From assembly GCA_036505635.1 (NCBI GenBank), contig DASXTC010000021.1, positions 189,894 through 253,893 on the forward strand: 64,000 nucleotides of DNA. Direction: 5' to 3'. Positions 41,604-48,905 of this stretch are shown here, piece after piece; positions within the stretch are counted from its first letter, which is position 1, and each line of letters begins with the position of its first letter. The notes beneath the pieces are model-generated. The model saw nothing but the letters and a program-made list of their open reading frames with translations, was not told the DNA's origin and ran no database searches. Made by a program: the position numbers and the translations under genes. The stretch is from DASXTC01 sp036505635 (lineage in GTDB: Bacteria > Acidobacteriota > Polarisedimenticolia > JACPZX01 > DASXTC01).

Positions 41604-41987
41604 TCAGTGACCGCCGCCGACGAGGCTCTGGTAGGTGCGCGATTCCATCAGTCCCCCGATCTCTCCCGAGTTCGCGAGCCTGATCTTCACCATCCACCCC
41701 GCGCCGTAGGGATCCAGATTGACCTGTTCCGGATGGTCCTTCAGGTCGGTGTTGACGGCGAGGACCGTGCCCGAGACCGGGCTGTAGATCTCCGACACGG
41801 CCTTGACCGACTCGATCGTGCCGAAGATCTCCCCCTGCGCCAGACTCCTGCCCACGTCGGGCAGCTCGACGAAGACGACGTCGCCCAGCTCCTTCTGCGC
41901 GAAGAAGGTCACGCCCACGGTCCCGTCAGATCCCTTCACATCGATCCACTCATGATCCTTCGTGTACCTGAGATTCTCGGGATACAT
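41604..41987 (-). CDS. gcvH: Glycine cleavage system H protein
   Basis: The lipoyl carrier of the glycine cleavage system, 127 residues. It starts NLRYTKDHEWIDVKG, has GVTFFAQKELGDVVFVELPDVG and the lipoylation lysine in GTIESVKAVSEIYSPVSGTVLAVN. The C-terminus (GWMVKIRLANSGEIGGLMESRTYQSLVG) is typical. It lies between gcvT (9 nt after its stop) and gcvPA. No lipoate ligase or synthase gene is in the window. Confidence 0.97.
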   Translation of the reverse strand: MYPENLRYTKDHEWIDVKGSDGTVGVTFFAQKELGDVVFVELPDVGRSLAQGEIFGTIESVKAVSEIYSPVSGTVLAVNTDLKDHPEQVNLDPYGAGWMVKIRLANSGEIGGLMESRTYQSLVGGGH

Positions 41988-41996
41988 CCGACTCTC

Positions 41997-43100
41997 CTAC
42001 CTCGTCCGCTTGTAGAATGGGGTTCGGATTACACGGGCGCGGACCGGCTTGGCCCGGATCATGACATCGAACTCGCTACCGGGCGCCGTGGCCCGCGATG
42101 GAAGGTAGGCCAGCCCGACGTTTTTCCTCACGTAGGGGGCGTACGTGCCGCTCGTGACCTGCCCGGCTCTTTCTCCACCGATGCTCACCGGGTAGCCGTG
42201 GCGCGCCACGCCGCGTTCCACCATCTCGAATCCGACGAGCTTGCGTCCGAGCCCTTCCCGCTTCTGATCGAGAAGCGCCTGCCGGCCGATGAAATCTCCC
42301 TTCTCGAGCTTCACGATGAAACCGAGCCCGGCCTCCAGCAGCGTCGTCGTCTCGTCGATGTCGTTGCCGTAGAGGGCCATGCACGCCTCCAGCCGGAGCG
42401 TGTCGCGTGCGGCCAGACCGGCCGGTTGAAGACCCACCGGCTGGCCCTTCTCCAGGAGCGCCTCCCATACGTGCGGCGCGTCGTGAGGTGCGCAGTAGAT
42501 CTCGAACCCGTCCTCGCCCGTGTAGCCGGTGCGCGCGATGACGGCCTTGCGCCCCGCCACGGGCGCCTCCGTGAAGCTGAAGGAGGAAAGAGCGGTCAGG
42601 GGCGCATCGGTGAGGGCGGAGAGGATCACCTGGGCGCGAGGCCCCTGGAGGGCCATCTGGGCGTACTGGTCGCTCACGTGCTCAGCCTTCGCGCCGGCCG
42701 GCATGTGCTCCTGGATCCATGTGAAGTCTTTGTCGTCGTTGGCCGCGTTGACGCAGAGGAAGAAGCGATCCGCGGCGAATCGATAGACGATGATGTCGTC
42801 CACCGGGGATCCCTTCGGCGTGGTGAGCGCCGAGTACTGGGCCTGCCCGTCCGCCAGGCGCGCGGCGTCATTGGAGGTCAGGCGCTGCACGGCGTCGAGG
42901 GCCCTGGGACCGCGGATGGAGATCTCGCCCATGTGGGATACGTCGAAGAGCCCCGCGCATTTCCTGACAGCCAGATGCTCCTCGATGACGCCGCGATACT
43001 GCACCGGCATCTCCCACCCGGCGAACTCGACCAGGCGGGCGTCCAGCGCCATGTGCGCGGCGTGGAGCGGTGTCCGCTTGAGAGCGGGTGTCCCGGGCAT
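41997..43100 (-). CDS. gcvT: Aminomethyltransferase (glycine cleavage T protein)
   Basis: Transfers the one-carbon unit from the H protein to tetrahydrofolate. The 367-residue protein shows LKRTPLHAAHMALDARLVEFAGWEMPVQYRGVIEEHLAVRKCAGLFDVSHMGEI, the folate-site region TRTGYTGEDGFEIYC written as ARTGYTGEDGFEIYCA, LGARDTLRLEA-like LAARDTLRLEACMALYGNDID and a C-terminal GcvT barrel. The ATG at 43100 has GGAG 9 nt upstream and matches the family start; a TTG at 43124 would add eight residues. It is the first gene of the operon. I looked for a glycine riboswitch upstream and saw none I could support. Confidence 0.95.
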   Translation of the reverse strand: MPGTPALKRTPLHAAHMALDARLVEFAGWEMPVQYRGVIEEHLAVRKCAGLFDVSHMGEISIRGPRALDAVQRLTSNDAARLADGQAQYSALTTPKGSPVDDIIVYRFAADRFFLCVNAANDDKDFTWIQEHMPAGAKAEHVSDQYAQMALQGPRAQVILSALTDAPLTALSSFSFTEAPVAGRKAVIARTGYTGEDGFEIYCAPHDAPHVWEALLEKGQPVGLQPAGLAARDTLRLEACMALYGNDIDETTTLLEAGLGFIVKLEKGDFIGRQALLDQKREGLGRKLVGFEMVERGVARHGYPVSIGGERAGQVTSGTYAPYVRKNVGLAYLPSRATAPGSEFDVMIRAKPVRARVIRTPFYKRTR

Positions 43101-43359
43101 CTCAGAATTCTCCGGCGGAAGCAACCCTGACAGGGCATCGCCGCTCGAGAGCCCGCCCTGCGTGCCATGACTTTCATGATGCGGGGATGGCGCCCCGGCG
43201 AGTTTTCCGAAGGCGGCTCACCGTACCATAGCCCTCCCGGGATGATCAAGATTGGCGGGGCGTGCCGGGCCGGTCTCCGGCACCGGGTCGGGTCCGTTGC
43301 CCGGGGCCGCGGAGGGCCATATATTCCCCGCCTTGCAGACCCTCCGAGGGGCCCCTCTG

Positions 43360-45222
43360 ATGGCCGGAAACTACCTGGTGCAGTGCTTCAATTGCCTGAG
43401 CGACTTCGACGCCCTGGAGGCGATCTGGTGCTCGTGCAATCCGCAGCGTCCCACCAAGGTCTGTCCCTTCTGCCTGGGATGCTTCTGCGCCGCGGGTCAG
43501 GACTTCAAGGATGCCTTCTGGCGCGACGCCCCCGACTCGATGCGTGAGGAAACGCGCACGCTGGCGCAGTCGCGCATGCTCATCGGGGAGATGCTGGTTC
43601 GTTCGGGCGTCATCACGACGACCCAGCTCCTGGATGCCCTGAACCGCCAGAAGATCGATGGGCGCCGGCTCGGAGAGATCCTCGTGGACAGCGGGGCGCT
43701 TCCGCCCGACCGCCTGGACAGGTTTCTCCAGTCGCAGCACACGGTGGCGGCGGTGGACCTTTCGCGCGCCCGGATCGACGCGATGATGCTCCGCCGCCTC
43801 GGAGTGGACCATTGCCTGCACGAGAACATCCTCCCGCTGGAGTCCGAGGCGTTCCGCGACAAGCACATCATGACGTTGGTGATGGCCGACCCGTCGAACA
43901 GCGCCGCCGTCGAGCGCGTGATGAAGACGACCGGTTACCAGGTCATCCCCGGGGTGGCGCCCGCCGACGCGATTGCGGCGGCGATCCGATCGATTTTCCC
44001 GCACGGCTCGGCCACGCCCCCCGATGGCGTCCCCCCGGCCCCGTCGAGGAGCGGGACTCCGACCGAGGGAGCTTCAGCGCCAGTGCCCATGCGGATCCTG
44101 GAGACGGCGGTGCGACGGCGCGTCTCTCACATCCACATCCAGAACCAGCGCGGGGTGGTGAAGGTCTTCTACCGCATCGACGGATCGCTATACCACGATC
44201 GAAGCCGCGCGTCCTCCGACGCGGTCGTCGCGCTGAAGGCTTTCCGCGGCATGGCCGGCCTCGAGGGCGCGGCGCGGCTCGTGCCGAGGGCGGGACGCGC
44301 CCTGTTGTCCATCGAAGGGATCGAGCATCAGATCATCGTCAGGTCCCGGCCCGGGCGCGAGGGCGAGGAGCTGTCGGTGAAGATCATCGATCCCGTCGGC
44401 TTCCCGCGACGCCTCGACGACCTGGGGTTTCCGGATGGAGTCGTCGAGCGCCTGCGCGTGGTCCTGGAGAAGGACTCGGGGCTCATCGTGGTCTCCGCGC
44501 CCCCCTGCTCGGGCGCATCGAGCACCCTGTACGCGCTGGTGATGGAGATCGCCGCGCAGGGACGGCCGCTCTGTGTGGTGGAATCTCCCCGCGCGGTGAA
44601 CCTGACCGACGTGGAGCAGCTCGAGTTCTTTCCGGAGATCCGCGACAGTTTCCGCGACGCTCTGGCGCGGGCGGGGACTTCGGGCGCGAAGGTCGTGGCG
44701 ATCACGGCGTGGGACGGCGTGTCGTGGAAAGGAAGATCGTCAGGGCTGTCGGAGCGCAAGCTGGTGATCTGCAAGGTGGAGGCGAGGACCCTTCCAGAGG
44801 CCCTGCTGAGGCTGGCTACGGCCGGTTATCCCCCCCCGGCGATGGGGAGCCGGCCCACCCTTGTGCTTCACCAGAGGCTGGTTCGGCGAGTCTGTCCCTC
44901 ATGCAGGAGGGAGGCGGGCACGGCGCAGGAGCACGCCAGGGCGCTCGGAGTGCCGGTGGAGGACGCACGGCGGATCAGGCTGTGGCGTGGGACGGGATGC
45001 GACGCCTGCGCGCCGACCACGGGGCTGCGCGGGAGGGTCCCGCTGGCGCATACACTCAAGCTGACTGGCTCGGTCGCGGAGGCTGTGGCGTCCAAGGCAT
45101 CCGAGGCGGTGCTGGCGGCGTGCCGGGGCGCGGGCATGAGCTCCCTCCAGAAGGAGGCGCTGGCGGCGCTGGAAGCCGGGCTGACGACCCCCGAGGAGAT
45201 TTCGCGGAAGCAGTTGGCCTAG
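43360..45222 (+). CDS. PilB/GspE-like protein with degenerate ATPase site and N-terminal zinc cluster
   Basis: A 620-residue protein. Residues 9-45 hold a dense Cys cluster (CFNCLSDFDA..., WCSC, CPFCLGCFC), probably zinc-binding and not usual for this family. Residues 70-235 are an MshEN domain (LIGEMLVRSGVITTTQLLDALNRQ...LGEILVDSGALP). Residues 250-560 follow the PilB/GspE ATPase, ending with the Cys-pair module LHQRLVRRVCPSCRREAG and GTGCDACAPTTGLRGRVPL. The nucleotide site is lost: Walker A GPTGSGKTTTLYA reads APPCSGASSTLYA, with no Lys, and the Walker B GEIRD region reads ITAWDG. The His box is also gone. It is therefore a pseudo-ATPase, perhaps a scaffold or c-di-GMP sensor. The ATG has GAGGGG about 8 nt upstream. 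Its TAG stop lies in the dispersed palindrome. Confidence 0.8.
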   Translation: MAGNYLVQCFNCLSDFDALEAIWCSCNPQRPTKVCPFCLGCFCAAGQDFKDAFWRDAPDSMREETRTLAQSRMLIGEMLVRSGVITTTQLLDALNRQKIDGRRLGEILVDSGALPPDRLDRFLQSQHTVAAVDLSRARIDAMMLRRLGVDHCLHENILPLESEAFRDKHIMTLVMADPSNSAAVERVMKTTGYQVIPGVAPADAIAAAIRSIFPHGSATPPDGVPPAPSRSGTPTEGASAPVPMRILETAVRRRVSHIHIQNQRGVVKVFYRIDGSLYHDRSRASSDAVVALKAFRGMAGLEGAARLVPRAGRALLSIEGIEHQIIVRSRPGREGEELSVKIIDPVGFPRRLDDLGFPDGVVERLRVVLEKDSGLIVVSAPPCSGASSTLYALVMEIAAQGRPLCVVESPRAVNLTDVEQLEFFPEIRDSFRDALARAGTSGAKVVAITAWDGVSWKGRSSGLSERKLVICKVEARTLPEALLRLATAGYPPPAMGSRPTLVLHQRLVRRVCPSCRREAGTAQEHARALGVPVEDARRIRLWRGTGCDACAPTTGLRGRVPLAHTLKLTGSVAEAVASKASEAVLAACRGAGMSSLQKEALAALEAGLTTPEEISRKQLA

Positions 45223-46373
45223 GAGTGTGTCCGAGTAATGGCTCGGGCCCAAGCCATTACTCGGACACACTCCTGGGGAATCGCCCTATCGCAGGCCACC
45301 TTTCTTTCCTTCGGAGCTGACGTGCTCCAGGTCAGCTCATAGCAGGGAAGCGGCAGGATCCGGGCCCAGATCTTGCGCTCCAGCGACTTCGCATCATCGT
45401 ACCGGTGGCAGGTGAATGGGGCCGCGGCGAGCCCGACCGGATCGTCGAGCAGCTTCCCGAGCACCTCGTGGTCCATCGGGGAAGGTTCCGCCTCGGGAAC
45501 GACCACTTCGTGGAGGTCTTCCAGCGTCAGGCGCGGCGCGCAATAGGTTGTCCGCTCTTTCTCCTCCACGCCGCCCGCGAGCCCGATGACGATCGTCGCC
45601 TCGGCCGGCAGCTTCACGCAGAAGTCGTGCTCGAAGGCCGAGAACGAGAGGCTCGCCACGACGGGAGCCTTCCGCTTTCCCCGGTCCTCCCCGAACGCAG
45701 CCATTCCTTCGAAGGCCTCCCGTAGTCTCTCCCTGAGCACGGTCTCTTCGGGTGTCAGCATCCCCTCGATGTGCGCCTCGTCGTCCAGCGAGCGCAGGAC
45801 GTCGCGCCGGCGGTCCACGCGCTCCGCCAGGTAGTCGTACAGGTCGCACTCTCTCTCGGAGAAGCGGAACCCGACTGCGGCGAACGCCTCCATCTCCCTC
45901 TCCACCTGCCGCCGATTCTCGCGCAGCGATTCCGGAAGGTCGATGTGGATGATCCGCAGCGTGCGCGTTCCCTCCTCCGGGTCCTCGGACAGCTTGAAGT
46001 TGGCGATGGCATCGGGCATGAGGTCGGCGAGAGACTCCACCGATGGGACGCTCCCACGGCGGGCGATCCCTTGCGGCGCCTTCCGTGGCCCGATGTACTC
46101 GTGGGTCACGTCGACCGCGAACGCCCTGTCGAAGCCCCTGATCCAGGGATCGCGTCCCAGCTCGTAGAGGTCAACCGCGTGCTGGATCCGGCCCTGTTCT
46201 TCCTCCTTGAGGTCCCTTCCCTGCTTGAAGGTCGTCTCGACCGACAGGACGAGCCGCCCGCCAGGCTCGACGGTCAGCATCACCCTCTCTCTCACTGGAG
46301 GGTCATAGCAGCCGGCGGTGATCAGAAGCGCCGCCGGCAGCAGATCAGAGAGAAGGCGGCGAATGGAGGCCAT
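45219..46373 (-). CDS. Lipoprotein of unknown function
   Basis: A 384-residue lipoprotein. The signal ends in the lipobox LITAGC (Cys about residue 22). The mature part mixes helix and strand: MLTVEPGGRLVLSVETTFKQGRDL, IHIDLPESLRENRRQVEREMEAFAAVGFRFSERECDLYDYLAERVDRRRDVL and FEHDFCVKLPAEATIVIGLAGGV. I do not recognise a family. The last 16 or so residues (CVRVMAWARAITRTHS) are encoded by the dispersed palindrome, so the original C-terminus was probably altered. The stop overlaps the stop of the convergent PilB-like gene. A box TGaTAGGCT ends 9 nt before the ATG. Confidence 0.65.
   Translation of the reverse strand: MASIRRLLSDLLPAALLITAGCYDPPVRERVMLTVEPGGRLVLSVETTFKQGRDLKEEEQGRIQHAVDLYELGRDPWIRGFDRAFAVDVTHEYIGPRKAPQGIARRGSVPSVESLADLMPDAIANFKLSEDPEEGTRTLRIIHIDLPESLRENRRQVEREMEAFAAVGFRFSERECDLYDYLAERVDRRRDVLRSLDDEAHIEGMLTPEETVLRERLREAFEGMAAFGEDRGKRKAPVVASLSFSAFEHDFCVKLPAEATIVIGLAGGVEEKERTTYCAPRLTLEDLHEVVVPEAEPSPMDHEVLGKLLDDPVGLAAAPFTCHRYDDAKSLERKIWARILPLPCYELTWSTSAPKERKVACDRAIPQECVRVMAWARAITRTHS
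45221..45274. repeat. Dispersed palindromic repeat, full copy (54 bp)
   Basis: Two 27-nt arms meet at a GGGCCC centre with a single mismatch. The left arm begins AGGAGTGTGTCCGAGTAATG and the right arm ends with its reverse complement. It carries the TAG stops of both convergent genes in its first bases (CTAG), and as RNA it would form a very strong hairpin in either direction, so it may end transcription of both. Three partial copies occur at 4169-4183, 12338-12353 and 20610-20638. Confidence 0.9.
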
Positions 46374-46382
46374 GACTGCGGG

Positions 46383-46391
46383 AGCCTATCA
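46383..46391 (-). promoter_or_regulatory. Extended -10 box of the lipoprotein gene
   Basis: TGaTAGGCT on the minus strand, ending 9 nt before the ATG at 46373. No Shine-Dalgarno sequence lies between. Fits the leaderless pattern seen at other starts in this window. Confidence 0.4.
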
Positions 46392-46455
46392 CAGCGCTCG
46401 GTGAGACCCTGTTCCCGGGGATGGGAGCGCGTGGGATTCCACCTTCAGGGGAAGC

Positions 46456-46464
46456 TGGTATGAT
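46456..46464 (+). promoter_or_regulatory. Extended -10 promoter of pepE
   Basis: TGgTATGAT on the plus strand, with TATGAT (5 of 6 to TATAAT) ending exactly 7 nt before the ATG at 46472. That places transcription start at or next to the A of the start codon. No convincing -35 box is seen, as expected for an extended -10 promoter. Confidence 0.55.
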
Positions 46465-46471
46465 GTCCCCG

Positions 46472-47197
46472 ATGCGTCTGCTTCTCCTGAGCAACTCCTC
46501 CTGTCACGGCGCGGGGTATCTGGACCACGCCGCGGAGGCGATCCGCGCGTTCTTGTCCCGAGCCGGGCGGATCCTTTTCGTCCCCTTCGCCCTGCACGAC
46601 CAGGCGGCGTACTGGGCCAGGGTGCGCGAGCGGTTCGCGCAATGGGGGATCGAGGTGGACCGCGCGGCGGAGGGCTCCTCGGGGCGCGCGGCCGTTGAAC
46701 AGGCCGAAGCGTTCTTCGTGGGGGGCGGCAACACCTTCAGGCTCCTGCATCATCTCCAGGGCGCGGGATTCCTCGAGCCGATCAGGAGGCGAGTGGCGGG
46801 AGGTGCGCCCTACCTCGGGTCCAGCGCTGGGACCGTGATCGCCGCGCCCACCATCAGGACGACCAACGACATGCCGATCGTCCAGCCGGCCTCCCTCGAT
46901 GCGCTGGGGCTCGTCCCCTTCCAGATCAACTGTCACTATCTGGATGCGGACCCGGCTTCGACCCACATGGGAGAGACGCGCGAGCAGCGGATCCGCGAGT
47001 TCCACGAGGAGAACGAGGCCGTCGTGATCGGGCTGCGCGAGGGGGCCTGGCTTGCGGTCGAAGGGGGCAGTGGGGACCGGGGGGCGCCGCAAGTCCTCCT
47101 GGAAGGCCGCACGGGGGCGCGAGTTTTTCGACGGGGCGCCGCGCCTTCCGAGTTCGCTCCCGGCGCGGAGCTCACGCCTCACCTCTTCGCGAAGTAA
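46472..47197 (+). CDS. pepE: Dipeptidase E (aspartyl dipeptidase, peptidase family S51)
   Basis: A 241-residue cytoplasmic peptidase that splits N-terminal Asp-X dipeptides. It starts MRLLLLSNSS, almost the wording of E. coli PepE, and shows RILFVPFALHDQAAYWARV, FFVGGGNTFRLLHHLQ, the nucleophile Ser in YLGSSAGTVIAAPTI, TTNDMPIVQP and FQINCHYLD with a catalytic His. In-frame ATGs at 46460 and 46463 lie within the -10 box, so the ATG at 46472 is preferred. It ends 19 nt inside the 3' end of hemD on the other strand. Confidence 0.92.
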   Translation: MRLLLLSNSSCHGAGYLDHAAEAIRAFLSRAGRILFVPFALHDQAAYWARVRERFAQWGIEVDRAAEGSSGRAAVEQAEAFFVGGGNTFRLLHHLQGAGFLEPIRRRVAGGAPYLGSSAGTVIAAPTIRTTNDMPIVQPASLDALGLVPFQINCHYLDADPASTHMGETREQRIREFHEENEAVVIGLREGAWLAVEGGSGDRGAPQVLLEGRTGARVFRRGAAPSEFAPGAELTPHLFAK

Positions 47198-47949
47198 TCG
47201 CCGAGCGCCAATGCCAGCGCCCGCATGCCGGTGGACTCCGCCACGATCTGAGGGTTCAGTCCGGCCTCACGCGCGCTCCGGGCCGTGACCGGACCGATGG
47301 CCGCGATCACCAGCCCTTTGAGCGTGGAGGCGCCTCCCACTCCGGCCAGGAGGTAGGACACCGTGCTGGAGCTCGTGAAGGTGATGGCGTCCACTCCTCC
47401 ATCGCGGATGAGATCGAGAACCTCCCTTTCCACCGGGACGGGGACCGTGCGGTAAACGGCCACCACGTCCACCAGGGCGCCGGCCTCGCGCAGGCGATCG
47501 GGCAGCAGGTCACGGGCCACGGCCGCGCGGGGGATCAGGATCCTCAGGCCCGCGAGCGCACCGCGCGTTGCGAGGAGCCCCAGGATCCCCTCGGCGCTCG
47601 AGTCGGCGGCCACATCATCGGGACGGAGCCCCCTTGCGAGAAGCCCGGCCCCGGTGGCCGGGCCGATGGCGACCAGACGCGGCCGGCTCAGGCGGGCCAC
47701 TGGAGAGCCACCGGCCTCCATGCGCCGGGCAAACCGGTCCACGGCGTTGACGCTCGTGAAGATGACCACGTCGTAACGATCCAGGCTTTCGATCGCCGCG
47801 TCCACCGGCGCCCATTCCACCGGGTCCATGAAGGCGATCACGGGCGCCTCGATGACCCGTGCCCCGAGTCCTTCGAGCTCCCCTCCCAGCTCACTCGCCT
47901 GATCGCGCGAGCGGGTCACCAGGACGGTGCGCCCGGCGAGAGGGTTCAC
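47179..47949 (-). CDS. hemD: Uroporphyrinogen-III synthase
   Basis: Closes hydroxymethylbilane to uroporphyrinogen III. The 256-residue two-domain protein shows the loosely conserved pattern of the family: LAGRTVLVTRSRDQASELGGELEGLGARVIEAPVIAF, DRYDVVIFTSVNAVDRFARRM, VAIGPATGAGLLARGLRPDDVA, GLRILIPRAAVARDLLPDRLREAGALVDVVAVYRTV, GGVDAITFTSSSTVSYLL and AAIGPVTARSAREAGL. The GTG at 47949 overlaps the hemC stop (GTGA). It is the last gene of hemX-hemA-hemC-hemD. Confidence 0.93.
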   Translation of the reverse strand: MNPLAGRTVLVTRSRDQASELGGELEGLGARVIEAPVIAFMDPVEWAPVDAAIESLDRYDVVIFTSVNAVDRFARRMEAGGSPVARLSRPRLVAIGPATGAGLLARGLRPDDVAADSSAEGILGLLATRGALAGLRILIPRAAVARDLLPDRLREAGALVDVVAVYRTVPVPVEREVLDLIRDGGVDAITFTSSSTVSYLLAGVGGASTLKGLVIAAIGPVTARSAREAGLNPQIVAESTGMRALALALGDYFAKR

Positions 47950-48905
47950 CCGCCCGACTCCTCGTAGCGGCGTATCACGGCCCGGGCGCCCAGCTCCAGG
48001 GCTTCCAGCGCCAGGCGGCGTCCCAGGTCGGCCGCTGAGTCGACAGCGCTCTCTCCACGGACCTTCACGATCTCGGATCCGTCGGGGGAGGCCACCAGAC
48101 CGGCAAGACTCAGCCTCCCGTTGGTGGCGCGCGCCAGGGCCGCCACGGGCACGCGGCACCCTCCTCCCAGGGCGCCGAGGAAAGCTCGTTCGGCGGCAAC
48201 CTCGGCGGCCGCCACCGGGTCATGCAGGGTCGAGATCAGGGACCGCGTCCGTGTGTCGGCCTCGCGGGTCTCTATCGCCAGCGCCCCCTGCCCCACCGCG
48301 GGCAGGCAGATCTCTTCCGGGATGGGGTGGATGAACGCGCCACCGGAGGCCGTTCCCCTCATGTATCCGAGACGTGAGAGCCCCGCGACGGCCAGCACGA
48401 CGGCGTCGAACGCCCCTCCCATCATTCTACGGATCCGGGTGTCCACGTTGCCCCGCGCCGGCTCGAAGATCAGGTCCGGCCTCACCGCCCTGAGTTGCGC
48501 CGCGCGACGAGGGCTGCCGGTGCCCACCCGGGCCCCGCGGGGGAGCGCCTCGAGGGCCACCTCCTCACGGGTCACGAGGGCGTCGCGCGGGTCCTCCCGT
48601 TGGGGGGTCGCGGCCACGATCAACCCCGGGGGCTGCCCGGTGGGAAGGTCCTTGAGACTGTGGACCGCCGCGTCGATTCGGCCGGCGAGCAACCCGTCCT
48701 CGATCTCCTTGACGAAGATCCCCTTGCCGCCATCGGGCCCCTTCGATCCGGGGAGCGACCGGGGGGGCGCCAGCTGGTTGCGGTCCCCCGTGGTGCGGAT
48801 GATCTCCACGGTGACAACCAGGTCGCTGTGGGCCGTCATGAGCCGGTCGCGCACCCAGTGGGTCTGCGTGAGGGCCAGCGGGCTGCCGCGCGTGCCGAGG
48901 ATCAT
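47946..48905 (-). CDS. hemC: Hydroxymethylbilane synthase (porphobilinogen deaminase)
   Basis: Joins four porphobilinogen units into hydroxymethylbilane. The 319-residue protein starts MILGTRGSPLALTQTHWV and shows FVKEIEDGLLAGRIDAAVHSLKDLPT, the Arg-rich GTGSPRRAAQLRAVRPDLIFEPARGNVDTRI, VLAVAGLSRLG and the dipyrromethane-binding Cys in LGGGCRVPVAALA. The start overlaps the hemA stop (ATGA). Length and motifs are normal. Confidence 0.97.
   Translation of the reverse strand: MILGTRGSPLALTQTHWVRDRLMTAHSDLVVTVEIIRTTGDRNQLAPPRSLPGSKGPDGGKGIFVKEIEDGLLAGRIDAAVHSLKDLPTGQPPGLIVAATPQREDPRDALVTREEVALEALPRGARVGTGSPRRAAQLRAVRPDLIFEPARGNVDTRIRRMMGGAFDAVVLAVAGLSRLGYMRGTASGGAFIHPIPEEICLPAVGQGALAIETREADTRTRSLISTLHDPVAAAEVAAERAFLGALGGGCRVPVAALARATNGRLSLAGLVASPDGSEIVKVRGESAVDSAADLGRRLALEALELGARAVIRRYEESGG

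Noticed and set aside
43101..43359. Possible glycine riboswitch upstream of gcvT
   Set aside because: I could not match the conserved aptamer segments in order on the minus strand. A covariance-model search would settle it.
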